Below are positions 34,260 to 47,532 of a DNA stretch of 64,000 bases, one piece after another. The notes under the pieces are model-generated. The model worked only from the letters and a program-made list of their open reading frames with translations, had not been told where the DNA came from and ran no database searches. The first letter of the stretch is position 1; the number at the start of each line of letters is the position of its first letter. Position numbers and translations under genes: made by a program. This stretch comes from Primulina eburnea (taxonomy: Eukaryota > Streptophyta > Magnoliopsida > Lamiales > Gesneriaceae), in assembly GCF_022965805.1 (NCBI RefSeq), contig NW_027331019.1, positions 1 to 64,000 on the forward strand, written 5' to 3'.

Positions 34260-36893
34260 TCAAGTAATCAATTCAGCTATACGAGAAGAAATGTATACTC
34301 GAGTTCAACTCGAACTCAACTTTCTGATTCCAGTCTAGAATAAGAATTCATGAAGTATCCTATCATAATACTTCTTAAACTAATTCTGCCAGAATCTATC
34401 TTGCCATGCGGGTTATACAACATCTGTATAAACTAATTACAGTTCAGTAACCAATACCCACAATCATTATTCAATCTATTTATCCCAATCAAGGATATAC
34501 TCAATCTTCCACTCTCAATACCAAGCATCATCATCCGATGTTGGTTTATCAAATCTGTCATTTCTGAGCTATCTTTATTCCTGTCTGAATCTTCGTTATA
34601 CGGACTCTATAGTACTTACTGTACAATATGTCATCTGTAACGATCTCCGTACTCTTTTGATAGCTATCACCACACAATCACCCATAAGGTAACAAAACTT
34701 TATGTCAACTAGTGCTAGCATCCAGCACTACCACTTTCTGGATATCTTCCAATATCTGGCTAGTACATTCTGACTGTCTGTCAATGTCTCTGCCTACCTG
34801 CCAATCTGTACTAAATTTGCACAAGAGAGCTTATGATAGAGTCTATCACAAGTACAACTCCATCAAAATCACAATCTGATATCATCTAATTCAATATTCT
34901 AATCCATCTGATTATTTCTTTGATATCGATCTATGTCATCTAGTTCTGTTTGTACGTAATATGGTACAAACTGATGGATATAGATTGAGAAATCTGTCAA
35001 TCATAATCATATCATATCAAAATCTAAAGAAAATGACTGTAATGTCATTACGAAAACCATAGAAATGTACTCCCATTTCTATTCAGAAATATACATATTC
35101 TGTAACAAATCTTCTGATTTATATCTTTTTGTCCTCTTCTGTTAGCAATTCAGACATATCAGTACAATTGCTGCCAACATTTCGGTACAAATTCTGCCAT
35201 AACTGATTTAATCTGTCTATATCATAACTATCTGTTCGAATATCATACATTCACAATCACTTGAATGAAAATTGAACTCACTACTGTGCGGTTCTGACAC
35301 AATCTGTGCTTTCAGCTTCGAACTATTCTGTAAAAACAATCAGTTAATAATATAAAATAAAGAAGAAATACCTACCTGGTATTCGGCTCTGATTATAAAT
35401 ATCAATTCTGAAACATTCTGATATTATAACACAATCAGTCTAATACAAAATACCAAATCACATATCTGTTTTTCTGACCGATATTCTGCTCTGTTATCGA
35501 AATACTGTTCTGACCACTCTGATCACGTCTCTGAACTGCTGAAATTCTCGAATTCATTTCTGATACAACTGAACTGTATATACTCTCAACGGTTCATAAA
35601 GTCTGTATCAATACTGATTCAGAATAACCATACTTTATACTAATCTAGTAAATATATAGGATTGTAAGTTCTAACAATACTATCGATTCTGGCAAATCAA
35701 GCAAATCTTCATGCCATTCTGATCAACTGCTACATATCATCTGTAAATATAATATGCTCCCCAAACAATACAATCTGTATAAAATACTGATCTAGAAGCA
35801 ATAATTCTCCAGCAGTTCAAAATATAATCATATCAGATAATCTGTCAACTCATATAATATCAATATCTGACAATTCTTACATTTCCGAATTTATGATCTT
35901 TCTGATATCTGTATCTGATAAGTCACTGATCACAATATCAACTGTCTCAACTGTGCAAAGGAATCGGTATACAAACTGCAGATATTACATATTCTGAATA
36001 CCATCTGTTTCAATTATGATTCTTATCTGAATAATTTCTGTATACAATAATCACGATTCTCTGAATATTTAATAAAATCTTCAAATATTCCATTTAATCA
36101 ATCAGATGCTGTTAACATATCAAATATCATAGATATAATAAGCATAAAATCGTCAGAACATCTCTGAATATTCTGAAACATGCCAAAGAGCCACACAAAA
36201 TCGGATGTAACTCCTAGTCGATATTCTTCTACTGATCTTTCAATTCATTCTGTAACATTCTGTACACTCAATATCATTTTGTTCTGAATTCTAAAACAAC
36301 AATCAGTATCTGATCTGAATTCAATTCTAAAATCTATCTGTCTGATATAAAACAAGTCTGAAATCTTATCTAGGCAAATATCAGCCAACTCATACATCAT
36401 TGGCAAATCTGCCAATTCTAGGCTCGATTTCAGTGGATCTACTGAATACATAAGGATGCAATCTGCTCCTTTCTATACTAATCGAGTCATATATAATACA
36501 GATATCAAAGGAATTCCAAATCTAGAATTCTTACTAGGGTATCTCCACTGATCAGTCCTCTCTGGTCTGAATCTTACCATTTCTGGAACAATTCTACAAT
36601 ATGTCTGTACTTGTTCAACATATACATATCAATAATGCGTTCAAATCAGAAAACACAAGTACATCATAATCTATCTCTATTTCTATTTCATTCTCATCTT
36701 ACTGTAGTATACCATATATACAGAAATCTCTGATATCAACATTTCCTCAACAAGCTAGGAAATCAATACTATAGTACAACTAGACCCAAATCAGATACAA
36801 CATATCTCCATGTTACTCCATCAGCTATACTCATATGAAATGCATTACTATATATCAATACATATGCAATAGAATCATAAAGAATAGTACCTG
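34260..36893 (-). pseudogene. GYP6 decayed pol region
   Basis: There is no open pol frame. The only recognisable piece is at 36245-36620, where a 68-codon frame (36245-36451) and its surroundings recall the segment between protease and RT (SVDPLKSSLELADLP), and a short stretch near 34770 recalls integrase. The text matches GYP1 (2621-4451 and 17910-18488) closely, including its frame-destroying changes. Confidence 0.7.
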
Positions 36894-36945
36894 TCACCAT
36901 ATCTGGGTCTGTTCCACAATCAGTGTCATCAGATGATTCTGTTCC

Positions 36946-37860
36946 CTAAAATCTTCGGGAATCTCTTTGAGGACAAACTCTCGCAAAGTGTCCCGGCTGT
37001 TTACAGACATTACATCTACTAAGTACTCCTTGGCAGTGTTCCGTGGAATGTCTTCCTCCGCAAGTTCTGCAGTATACTCCAGTATAACTCGGACTGGAAA
37101 CACTGGAGCTAAATGAACTACTCTGTCCACCTCCTAACTTCTTCAACTGTTTCTTTTCGATCTTCAATGGTTCTTTATTTTTACCACTGTTACTGCCAAT
37201 CTCAACTATGGAAGGCAGTTGTTGTGGATTTGATGCTGGAAGATCATACGATGCTCCCTGTTGTCCTATCAGAACCGTTTCTGCTATTTTGGCTCTGTTC
37301 AATGTATCAGCAAAACTACTCGATTGCTTCACATTTACCAACGTACGTATCTCAGGATTCAATACCTGAATAAACTGGCTAGACATTGCATCATCATTCC
37401 TAGCCACAAGAGGGGAAAAACGTAATAAGGTGAAGAACTGTGCCAAATACTCATCAATACTCATCTGACCCTGTCTCAGGTTAGTAAACTCTGCACTTCT
37501 GTCCTGTCTGTATGATGTAGGGAAGAATCTTTGATAAAATTCAAACTTAAAGATCTTCCACGATATTACTGAACAACTCTGTTCTAAAGCTCCTTTGGTT
37601 AGTAACCACTATCTTCTTGCAGTCTCCTGCAATTGGTTCTCAATCAGATTAACTCTACACTCATCTGTGAGACCAAGAAATTCAAATACCATTTCTGTCT
37701 CCTCAAGCCAATTCTCACAATCTGCTGGTGTCTCAGTTCCCTTCAGAATCGGCGGTTGAAATGACTGAAACTTCTTCATCTGTGTTTCTATCTGATTCTC
37801 TGATATATCTATCTGTTCAGTCGAAGTACTGCCCTTTTCTGAAATTCTCCGAGGCGGTAT
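36946..37860 (-). pseudogene. gag: GYP6 gag, damaged
   Basis: The frame from 37860 reads as a Gag related to GYP3 and GYP7, but its start is ATA where relatives have ATG, and an in-frame TAG lies at 37609-37611, beside a Trp that relatives conserve. From 37464 a 172-codon frame is open and carries the rest of the capsid core, a Ser-rich stretch and both knuckles ([27 protein letters not shown]). It ends RRF before protease. Without other starts it cannot make whole Gag. Confidence 0.85.
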
Positions 37861-38173
37861 ATCTGAATATCAAACCGGTTAGTACAAAGTCTATACAATC
37901 AGTCTCAGCCCTCCTCTGATCATATACCTCTGATCGAGACTCAGTTCTGATTCAGGCTTAACAATTACATGCTGTAATCAACTCCAATACGAACAACATG
38001 TAATAGAGAAAACAATAAATCATGCTAGCACCCATAATGTAATTCAACATTATAATAAATTTCATGCTAGCAATCACATGCAAGGAAGAAAATTCAATCT
38101 ACCCCGCTCATTCTCTACTACCTTAGTCTAAAAGGTCTATCAGTTCTGACTATCTCAATATAAAGGATCTATC
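37861..38173 (-). other. GYP6 untranslated leader
   Basis: It matches the GYP3 and GYP7 leaders in part (ATCTACCCCGCTCATTCT near 38097). No gene is present. Confidence 0.55.
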
Positions 38174-38185
38174 GCTCTGATACCA
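38174..38185 (-). other. GYP6 primer-binding site (tRNA-iMet)
   Basis: TGGTATCAGAGC on the minus strand, five bases from the LTR end, as in GYP3 and GYP7. Confidence 0.92.
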
Positions 38186-38190
38186 CCTGT

Positions 38191-40103
38191 TGTGGGGACC
38201 CGGGCTCTAACTCAATTCTTTTGGGATTTAAATGGGATCTTTGTTCGAAAATGTGGGTCAAAAATTTTCTTTTAACATTAATTCAAATGTATAGATAAAG
38301 CATAACATGTCGTTAACTGAAATAAACAACATAATGTACATACATATCTGTCTAGTACAACCATACACTAGTGTTCGAATCTCAATTACAAGTAGTTCAA
38401 CTCCAAACAGAAACTACTGGTAATCTGCTGCTACACCCGGCATCACCACGCTATCAACTCTCTCATCCTTGTCGTGACCCTGATCCTGCCCCACCTGTTG
38501 CCATGCACACATACAGACACGACAACTGCCGGATAACTCCGGTGAGAACATATCCCAGTATAAAACATGGATACATGCAATGTAATAATCATATACAAAT
38601 GCATAGCATATAACAAGTAACATGAATGTAAATCTAAACATGTAGAAGAATACAAATCTGTATTCAACATTTCAATCTTGACTCGACTCGTTTCTAATCT
38701 AGGGATCCCGGTGTGAATAAGACGGTCTGTTACCTACCCAACCACTCGGGGCAACGGTACGTCTTATTCCTAGACTTCGGTCAACTCTGTATCGAGGGTC
38801 TACACATATAGCAAATCTGCTCCTATGCGACGATACACCGAAACGTCTAGTTTTGGCAAATCTGCCAATATCTCCTATCTCAATACTCGAATATAAATCA
38901 ATAAACAAGACATTACATAATCAATGTAATAACAATCTAGTATGTGATTTAGGGAAACTCGTATCAAGTCTGAATCGAGTTGTGCAATCCCAAGACCACA
39001 TGAATTATACCTTTGTCGTCCCGGTCTGACGAAGACGAAGTCTCGAAGTCCAATCTGTCCATATCAAGTCTGAGATGACAATATCAAATACACTGTATCA
39101 ATGTGTAACTCAATTCACGATCTGTTCTGATCAATACTCAACTCAGTATATAATCCGATCAATCTAAATTAACTGATGTTTCAACGGCATACTAACACAG
39201 TCTTGTAACTCCGTAAATCACAACATCACTGATATCATATCTAATTCATAACACAGACATATGGTATAATTTCCTCAGTCTGATTCCATAAATATACCGA
39301 ATAATCTATTCAGAACATATGAGAATAATCATTTCTCCATTCTTGAATCAAGAACAATACCAATCTAATGTTCAATCTAAATCAATATCTTCAGAAAATC
39401 ATAACAATTGTATAAACAGTCTATTCGTAAATCTGACTTCGATTATACAATACCTACGGTAGCAAACACACCATATCTGAAACATATACAGTTCTAACAA
39501 CATCATATTTCCAAAACATCTCAAAACGTAATAAAACTTACGTCCTTGTGTAGCTCGAGTCGAGAGGAGTACGGTACTACGTTCAAATTCGAATTCTGAT
39601 GAACGGTCCTTCGACAATCGCCAATCAAAAAGGCGTAAGGATTTTCTATCAAAATCTCGACCTCCTTTCTGAAATTCTGAGGGAAAACGTGTCATTCCTC
39701 TGTATATATACTGCATGCACTTCATGAAACATGGCATCATTTTTCATGCAACACGCATGACCGCGGGTGCGGTGAGTGTAAGGAGCGCGGGTGCGCTCAA
39801 GCGGTGATCCTAGCCATTCTCTCGGCAGCTCAGACCGCGGGTGCGCTTCTTGCAAGACCGCGGGTGCGGTGTGTCTACGGGATTTGTACTTCATTTTCTG
39901 CACATGCACCGCGGGTGCGGTCGTGCTAGCACCGCGGGTGCGGTTGTGCAACTTCTAAATTCTAGTCTTCTGATCATGCAACACCTGGTTTCTCAAATCT
40001 TTCTTCCCTCATTGCATGTCATGCATTCTCATATCTTTCGAGTCTTACATTAACGAAGATTAACAATCTTGGTTTATCAATTCTATAATTCTTGGGCATT
40101 ACA
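38191..40103 (-). repeat. GYP6 LTR, second copy
   Basis: It has the same length as the first copy and appears identical to it. It serves as 5' LTR of the left unit and 3' LTR of the right partial unit. Confidence 0.93.
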
Positions 40104-41447
40104 TTTCTCCCCCTCTTAGATCTGAGTTCGTCCTCGAACTCTCAAGTAATCAATTCAGCTATACGAGAAGAAATGTATACTCGAGTTCAACTCGAACTCA
40201 ACTTTCTGATTCCAGTCTAGAATAAGAATTCATGAAGTATCCTATCATAATACTTCTTAAACTAATTCTGCCAGAATCTATCTTGCCATGCGGGTTATAC
40301 AACATCTGTATAAACTAATTACAGTTCAGTAACCAATACCCACAATCATTATTCAATCTATTTATCCCAATCAAGGATATACTCAATCTTCCACTCTCAA
40401 TACCAAGCATCATCATCCGATGTTGGTTTATCAAATCTGTCATTTCTGAGCTATCTTTATTCCTGTCTGAATCTTCGTTATACGGACTCTATAGTACTTA
40501 CTGTACAATATGTCATCTGTAACGATCTCCGTACTCTTTTGATAGCTATCACCACACAATCACCCATAAGGTAACAAAACTTTATGTCAACTAGTGCTAG
40601 CATCCAGCACTACCACTTTCTGGATATCTTCCAATATCTGGCTAGTACATTCTGACTGTCTGTCAATGTCTCTGCCTACCTGCCAATCTGTACTAAATTT
40701 GCACAAGAGAGCTTATGATAGAGTCTATCACAAGTACAACTCCATCAAAATCACAATCTGATATCATCTAATTCAATATTCTAATCCATCTGATTATTTC
40801 TTTGATATCGATCTATGTCATCTAGTTCTGTTTGTACGTAATCTGGTACAAACTGATGGATATAGATTGAGAAATCTGTCAATCATAATCATATCATATC
40901 AAAATCTAAAGAAAATGACTGTAATGTCATTACGAAAACCATAGAAATGTACTCCCATTTCTATTCAGAAATATACATATTCTGTAACAAATCTTCTGAT
41001 TTATATCTTTTTGTCCTCTTCTGTTAGCAATTCAGACATATCAGTACAATTGCTGCCAACATTTCGGTACAAATTCTGCCATAACTGATTTAATCTGTCT
41101 ATATCATAACTATCTGTTCGAATATCATACATTCACAATCACTTGAATGAAAATTGAACTCACTACTGTGCGGTTCTGACACAATCTGTGCTTTCAGCTT
41201 CGAACTATTCTGTAAAAACAATCAGTTAATAATATAAAATAAAGAAGAAATACCTACCTGGTATTCGGCTCTGATTATAAATATCAATTCTGAAACATTC
41301 TGATATTATAACACAATCAGTCTAATACAAAATACCAAATCACATATCTGTTTTTCTGACCGATATTCTGCTCTGTTATCGAAATACTGTTCTGACCACT
41401 CTGATCACGTCTCTGAACTGCTGAAATTCTCGAATTCATTTCTGATA
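40104..41447 (-). repeat. GYP6 partial interior, duplicated
   Basis: It repeats 34222-35565 (polypurine tract, stem-loop and decayed pol) almost base for base. It breaks at about 41447-41455, where TTCTGATACA passes into LTR sequence corresponding to 33211. The words ATACA and ACTG are shared at the joint. Confidence 0.85.
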
Positions 41448-42460
41448 CACTGTATCAATGTGTAACTCAATTCACAATCTGTTCTGATCAATACTCAACT
41501 CAGTATATAATCCGATCAATCTAAATTAACTGATGTTTCAACGGCATACTAACACAGTCTTGTAACTCCGTAAATCACAACATCACTGATATCATATCTA
41601 ATTCATAACACAGACATATGGTATAATTTCCTCAGTCTGATTCCATAAATATACCGAATAATCTATTCAGAACATATGAGAATAATCATTTCTCCATTCT
41701 TGAATCAAGAACAATACCAATCTAATGTTCAATCTAAATCAATATCTTCAGAAAATCATAACAATTGTATAAACAGTCTATTCGTAAATCTGACTTCGAT
41801 TATACAATACCTACGGTAGCAAACACACCATATCTGAAACATATACAGTTCTAACAACATCATATTTCCAAAACATCTCAAAACGTAATAAAACTTACGT
41901 CCTTGTGTAGCTCGAGTCGAGAGGAGTACGGTACTACGTTCAAATTCGAATTCTGATGAACGGTCCTTCCACAATCGCCAATCAAAAAGGCGTAAGGATT
42001 TTCTATCAAAATCTCGACCTCCTTTCTGAAATTCTGAGGGAAAACGTGTCATTCCTCTGTATATATACTGCATGCACTTCATGAAACGTGGCATCATTTT
42101 TCATGCAACACGCATGACCGCGGGTGCGGTGAGTGTAAGGAGCGCGGGTGCGCTCAAGCGGTGATCCTAGCCATTCTCTCGGCAGCTCAGACCGCGGGTG
42201 CGCTTCTTGCAAGACCGCGGGTGCGGTGTGTCTACGGGATTTGTACTTCATTTTCTGCACATGCACCGCGGGTGCGGTCGTGCTAGCACCGCGGGTGCGG
42301 TTGTGCAACTTCTAAATTCTAGTCTTCTGATCATGCAACACCTGGTTTCTCAAATCTTTCTTCCCTCATTACATGTCATGCATTCTCATATCTTTCGAGT
42401 CTTACATTAACGAAGATTAACAATATTGGTTTATCAATTCTATAATTCTTGGGCATTACA
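41448..42460 (-). repeat. GYP6 LTR, third copy (3' part missing)
   Basis: It corresponds to 33211-34221 of the first LTR, with a few substitutions (for example in the frames at 41756 and 42006). On the plus strand it ends GGGCATTACA, followed by the TSD TTACA. Confidence 0.9.
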
Positions 42461-42465
42461 TTACA

Positions 42466-43670
42466 TTTCTCCCCCCTTAAGATATGATTTCGTTCCCAAA
42501 ATCACAGGCAATCAATCATATCAATAAGAAGGAATGTATAATAGAAGCTAAATAAAATACTCACATCAATGAAATAATTCTGGGAATCTCTGTCTCATGT
42601 TCGACTCCGTCTCCCAGGTAGCTTCTTAGACACCGTGACGACTCCACTGATCTTTCACAAGCGGAATTGTCTTCGTTCTGAGCTGTTTTTCCTTCCGATC
42701 AAGAATATGAATAGGCTTTTCGTTGTAGCTCAATGTCTCGTGAAGCTCGGCCTCGTCTGGTTGGATGACATGTGAAGCATCAGTCATGTACTTTCGCAAT
42801 AACGATACATGAAAGACATCATGTATCCCAGATAATGAAGGGGGTAATGCGAGTCGATAGGCACGATATCCTATCTTCTCGAAAATCTCGTACGGCCCAA
42901 TAAATCATGGAAACAGTTTCCCTTTCTTGCAAAATCTGACAAATCCTCGAAAAGGTGAAATCTTCAAGAACACTCGGTCTCCTACTTCAAATACCAACGA
43001 TCGTCGTCTGAAGTTGGCATATTTGGCTTGCCTATCTTGAGCTGCCTTCATTCTTTTCTGTATCAGTTTCACTTTTCTCGTCATATCTCTGATCATATCA
43101 GCTCCAGTCTCAGGAACTTTAGAGATATCATCCCAATAAAGAGGGGATCGACATTTCTTTCCGTATAATGCCTCGAAAGGAGCCATCTCAATACTCGTCT
43201 GATAGCTGTTGTTGTACGAAAACTCACAAAGAGGCAATGCATCTTGCCAATTAGTTCTAAAGTCAAGCACTACAGCTCTCAGCATATCTTCCAATGTCTG
43301 GATAGTCCGCTCTGACTGTCCGTCAGTCTGAGGATGATATGCGGTACTCATATTTAACTTCGTACCTAGAGCCTGCTGCAAACTCTGCCAGAAGTGCAAA
43401 GTAAACCGAGGATAACGGTCTGAAACAATTGACTTCAGCACTCCGTGCAATCTGACCACTTCTCTAACATAAATATCGGCTATTTGGTCATGTCTATATG
43501 TCATCTTGTATGGAATAAAGCATGCAGATTTGGTCAATCGATCAATCACGACCCAAATCGCATCACAACCTCTGGAGGATCTCGGTAACTGCGTCACAAA
43601 GTCCATGGAAATGTGATCCCATTTCCATTCAGGAATAGACAAACTCTGCAGTAGACCTCCTCCTGGTTTC
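42466..43670 (-). pseudogene. pol: GYP5 pol, 3' part: integrase core and chromodomain-like tail
   Basis: The polypurine tract (42480-42466) and the stem-loop relic GATTTTG-GGAA-CGAAATC (42503-42486) come first on the plus strand. The open frame 43670-42905 then gives integrase from [12 protein letters not shown] through MDFV, VSDRYPRF, TDGQSER and [11 protein letters not shown] at 42902-42904 stops it just before the GPY motif. The frame continues to a chromodomain-like end near MRQRFPELF but has TAA at 42627-42629. The Asp of the second catalytic motif is kept. The N-terminal finger is separated and lies at 47831-48011. Confidence 0.85.
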
Positions 43671-44544
43671 TGTAACACTCGTGACTAAAATGCGTAATTA
43701 ATGCGGAAGCTTTAAAATATATTTGGAGAAAATGTGTTAATCTAAAAAAATTTGGGCAGCATCTCCCCGTAAATAGGACATGCCACTTGTCTCAAACAAC
43801 ACATAATACACAAGCAAAAGATTTTCATACCAGTAAGTAAAGTATCTACACATATTGCCAAAACCAAAGCGCAAAACAAGATTTTCAATATTTTCCAAAC
43901 TAGCCAAAAGCTTGACAATAACAAAATAACATCCATTCAAAATCTCCAAAGTTTGGCATATTCCCTTCTCTCGCTTCGACAACTCAGAGATGATCAGTCT
44001 TTCTTACCTGTGCCTGCATCACATGAACATAACTAGAATGAGTATAAAACTCAGCAAATGGAATCAATACTAACAAGATACATATATATCATTTTATTGT
44101 AAAACATAAATGGATAGCCTCAATTTCATTTTATTGAAAACATTATCCATTTCATTTCATAAACGTCGAATCACCATTAATATCATCCGTCAAGAATCAT
44201 AATACAACAATACATAGGGATGATATTCATTTCATTGATCAACTGAAGAATTGATAGTTCTTATAAGATAGTTCATTCATTGCTAACCCTCTTCGTAAAA
44301 AAACGAATCTTATAGGAGGGACACGTACCTCTGCATAAAATGCATCTTATAAGAGAGCACATGTTTTCATCGTTAGTTGGCCAATTACATTGCGGATTTA
44401 GAATTGCCAGAGGCAACACCGCTACTATCACTATCAATCCAATCATTCAATCAAAAAAAACTTCATTCAAGCATTTTATCAAACACATTAGAGGCATCTT
44501 GAAAAGTTCAACTTCTTTCAATCAAAATGCATATAATTGCATTA

Positions 44545-44583
44545 CCATATATACATATTTACATATATATATATATATATATC
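44545..44583. repeat. (TA)n microsatellite
   Basis: An alternating AT run inside the LTR. The equivalent run in the second copy of this segment (51008-51083) is about twice as long. Confidence 0.9.
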
Positions 44584-45064
44584 ATGAATGGAATTTGAAA
44601 GGAATTAACATCATAAAATCATCAAAATACATACATATAGGATCATGTGATGCATTGAAGAAATGATTCCACTTACAACACTTGGAGCACTTGTTTTCCT
44701 AAATCTTCATGGTGATCCTACAATAATAAACCCAATAACTAACCATCAACACCAAAATAACAACATTAGATGATCATTTAATACAATACAACAATCACAA
44801 CCATCATGCCCTAACTTCTCCATCTTCATTAACTCAAGAACAAGAAGAAAAACCACTTACCTTTGTCCCTCTCACTAAAAAGATGAAGTTCCAACTCTGG
44901 ATTGAAGATTAATTGATTGATTGAATAAGAGAAGAAGAAGATGATGAAGAAACCTAGCTATGAATCGATAGAGAAGAGAAATGAGGAGAAGGTAAATGAG
45001 AAAAATTAGAGTCCCAACCGATTTTATACCTTAAAACACCCAAAACACGCTTTTGTACTTTACT

Positions 45065-45173
45065 GGGCGCTCGGGCGGTCATATATTACCGCCCTAGCGC
45101 GGACGTTTCTGTCCAAAACACAAAATTTCAGAACCAGTGGCGCTCGGGCGGTAGTTTCTTACCGCTCGGGCGC
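45065..45173. repeat. U3 hairpin pairs, GCGCTCGGGCGGT type
   Basis: Two GGCGCTCGGGCGGT...ACCGC(C/T)C(T/G)(A/G)GCGC pairs lie upstream of the TATA box on the minus strand. This is the same motif as in GYP3, in an otherwise different LTR. Confidence 0.8.
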
Positions 45174-45750
45174 CGCTCTGCGCACAGCCTCCTCAAAGAT
45201 CGCCTCCAAAACGCCTCTTCCTGTCATAATTTGGAAAAATGATAAACTAGAAAGTTGTAGCTCTATGTCTTGGCTTGCATCTCCAATTGGTTTCATGTCA
45301 TTTGGAGGTCTGATTAAAATTTTATGCTCAATCTCCCAACATGTTTCACTGGAGGAACGACGATACACACGACACACTTCGGGGCGCTTTTGGCTAGTCT
45401 ACCACAATGATTTGGACAAAACTAAAAATAATAAAGTTATAGCCTTATGTCTTATCTTTCTAATTAAAGTGGCCTCACATCATTTGGATCAATATACAAA
45501 ACATTAAGCTAAAAACCACAACTACTGCCACAGTTTCATACCGTTTTAGCACTTCTATTACTTATTTGGCTAAATATCAACTTTCTATTCTACCCATACA
45601 TTCTCGGTTTCATTCTAAATCATTCAATACCATTCATATCACATCTTGAAACCATAAACCATCACCATTACATCACATATCCCAGAACAATTATCATAAT
45701 AAACTATAAAAGGAATAATGACCATACTTAAACATAATCATTACCTTACA

Positions 45751-45755
45751 TCATA
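45751..45755. repeat. Target-site duplication (TCATA) of the next solo LTR
   Basis: TCATA at 45751-45755 is repeated at 47670-47674. Confidence 0.92.
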
Positions 45756-46247
45756 TGTGGGGACCCGGACGCTAATCAAATTCTTAATCACAATTGGGAC
45801 TAATTAATCAATTAAAACAGGGTCTAATTTTTTTTTTTAAAAATGCGGAACGTAGTGACATCAAACTCATATACATATCAGTATAAAATACAATACAAGT
45901 CATGTACTGCATGCATTCAAAAGAAACTAAGGTTTAACAACTAATGTCAAGTGTTCAACCCTATCTCTAATCCAAGTCCGGAGCCTCCACTCTAATCACG
46001 ATCTCTCCTCATCTCCTGGACCCTGATCCTGTCCCACCTGTTGTCATGTACACATACAGACAAGACAACAGCCGGATAACTCCGGTGAGAATAAATCCTA
46101 GTATAAATCAACGAAACATGCAATCATATAAACAAATATAAAGCATGTAATCAGGTAACAGTAATATGTATCCAAATCTGAAACATCATTACAATTCTAC
46201 AATTCAGACTAGACTCAATCCTAGTCTAGGGATCCTGGTTTCCAAAT

Positions 46248-46378
46248 GTGGTGTTCCTATATCGAATTCCGTAATAGAAGGAACTCTGTTCCTATTACTC
46301 GATATAACCATATCCGGTGTTCCTATATCGAATTCCATAATAGAAGAATTCCAATTCCTATTACTCGATATAACCAAA
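46248..46378. repeat. Tandem duplication of an inverted repeat
   Basis: Two units of about 65 bases start GGTGTTCCTATATCGAATTCC and end TTCCTATTACTCGATATAACCA without the outer bases. Inside each, TATATCGAATTCCGTAATAG pairs imperfectly with CTATTACTCGATATA. No counterpart is seen at this place in the other LTRs. Confidence 0.75.
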
Positions 46379-47298
46379 CATCTGGAGTCCTGACCTATCC
46401 GTCATGGACTGTAGCTCTATCGCTAATATCATTCTCTTGAGACATCGTGCAATGTTCCCGTGGCGATTCCACCACTATCAGGAACTTCTGTCACAAGATA
46501 ACTCATCTGATACTTGCTATCTATAGTCAAGAGAACAAGTACATCAGTCAAATCAATGCAAATATCAATGCAATAAAGTAAAGTATGTGATTTAGGGAAA
46601 CTCAAGTCTAATCCGACTCAAGTCGATCTCCCAATACCACATTGACTTATACCTTTCGTTGCAGTCTCGATTTCCTGCTCAGTTGAAGTCCTGAATTCAC
46701 AGTCTGTCTGGTAATGACAATATCAATAATCTTATGTCAATATACCACTAGAATCAATAACAATCTGATAAATCTTGATTTAATTCAAAATCAACGGCAT
46801 AACGGTACAATCTCCATATTCCCGTCAATACCATATCACCAGATAACAATTACAATCCATAACTCATATCCAATACAATCTATAATCAATCCATAATCCA
46901 AATCTGTCCGGTATCAACTGATTATAATCAGAAAATCACAACAATTCCATAATCAGTCTGTTTCTTAATCTTACTTCGATTCTACGATGTCTAACATGTC
47001 AAGAACATCATATATGAATCCTATTCAATTCTGACAAAAGAATAATTTCAAAGCATGTCAAAACGTAGCAAAACTTACGTCACGTTGTAGCCTACGTCGC
47101 TAGGATTACAGTATCGAAGTCGGATTACAATTCGGACGGACGGATTGAAAGATAAAGGCGTAAAGATTTTCTCCTTTCTTCTTCAGACCCTTTTCTCGAT
47201 TTCTTGCTGCTAAATTCTGAAGAAACGAATGTCTATCATACATATATATACTATGCATGAATTCGACGAGGTGGCAGAATTTCCGCAAAACACGCAAC

Positions 47299-47532
47299 AC
47301 CGCGGGTGCGGTCGTTGCTGCACCGCGGGTGCGCTCTTGGTTCGGCAGCATTTCCATTTTCCGAAATTGCATGACCGCGGGTACGGTACATGTCGAGACC
47401 GCGGGTGCGGTCCTGCACCGCAGGTGCGGTCCTGTTCTCACCGCGGGTGCGGTCTCAGTTTTTCAAAATATTGCTACCCTACTGGAATTGCACCGCGGGT
47501 GCGGTATATTACTGAGCGCGGGTGCGGTGTTG
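47299..47532. repeat. U3 array of ACCGCGGGTGCGGT repeats
   Basis: About eight units, a few with single changes (GGGTACGGT, GCAGGTGCGGT). It has the same motif as the GYP6 arrays but different spacers. Confidence 0.88.

Larger units (their letters stand above)
32309..42460 (-). mobile_element. GYP6: non-autonomous gypsy array (LTR-internal-LTR-internal-LTR)
   Basis: Two full 1913-bp LTRs (32309-34221 and 38191-40103) flank a 3969-bp interior. After the second LTR, the first 1.3 kb of the interior repeats (40104 to about 41447) and jumps into the middle of a third LTR (to 42460). One TSD pair encloses all of it. The blocks 32309-35573 and 38191-41455, offset by 5882 bp, look identical except for one base I noticed (A at 34962, C at 40844). 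The interior has a broken gag and no usable pol. Confidence 0.9.
43671..45750 (-). mobile_element. Lone LTR in GYP5 pol
   Basis: On the plus strand it runs from TGTAACACTCG to CATTACCTTACA, so it has TG...CA on either strand. On the minus strand it has a two-pair GCGCTCGGGCGGT hairpin array (45065-45173) followed by TATAAAA (about 45024). No interior or clear TSD is left. Its right edge touches the target TCATA of the next solo LTR. Part of it (44334-44690) recurs at 50797-51192. Confidence 0.7.
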
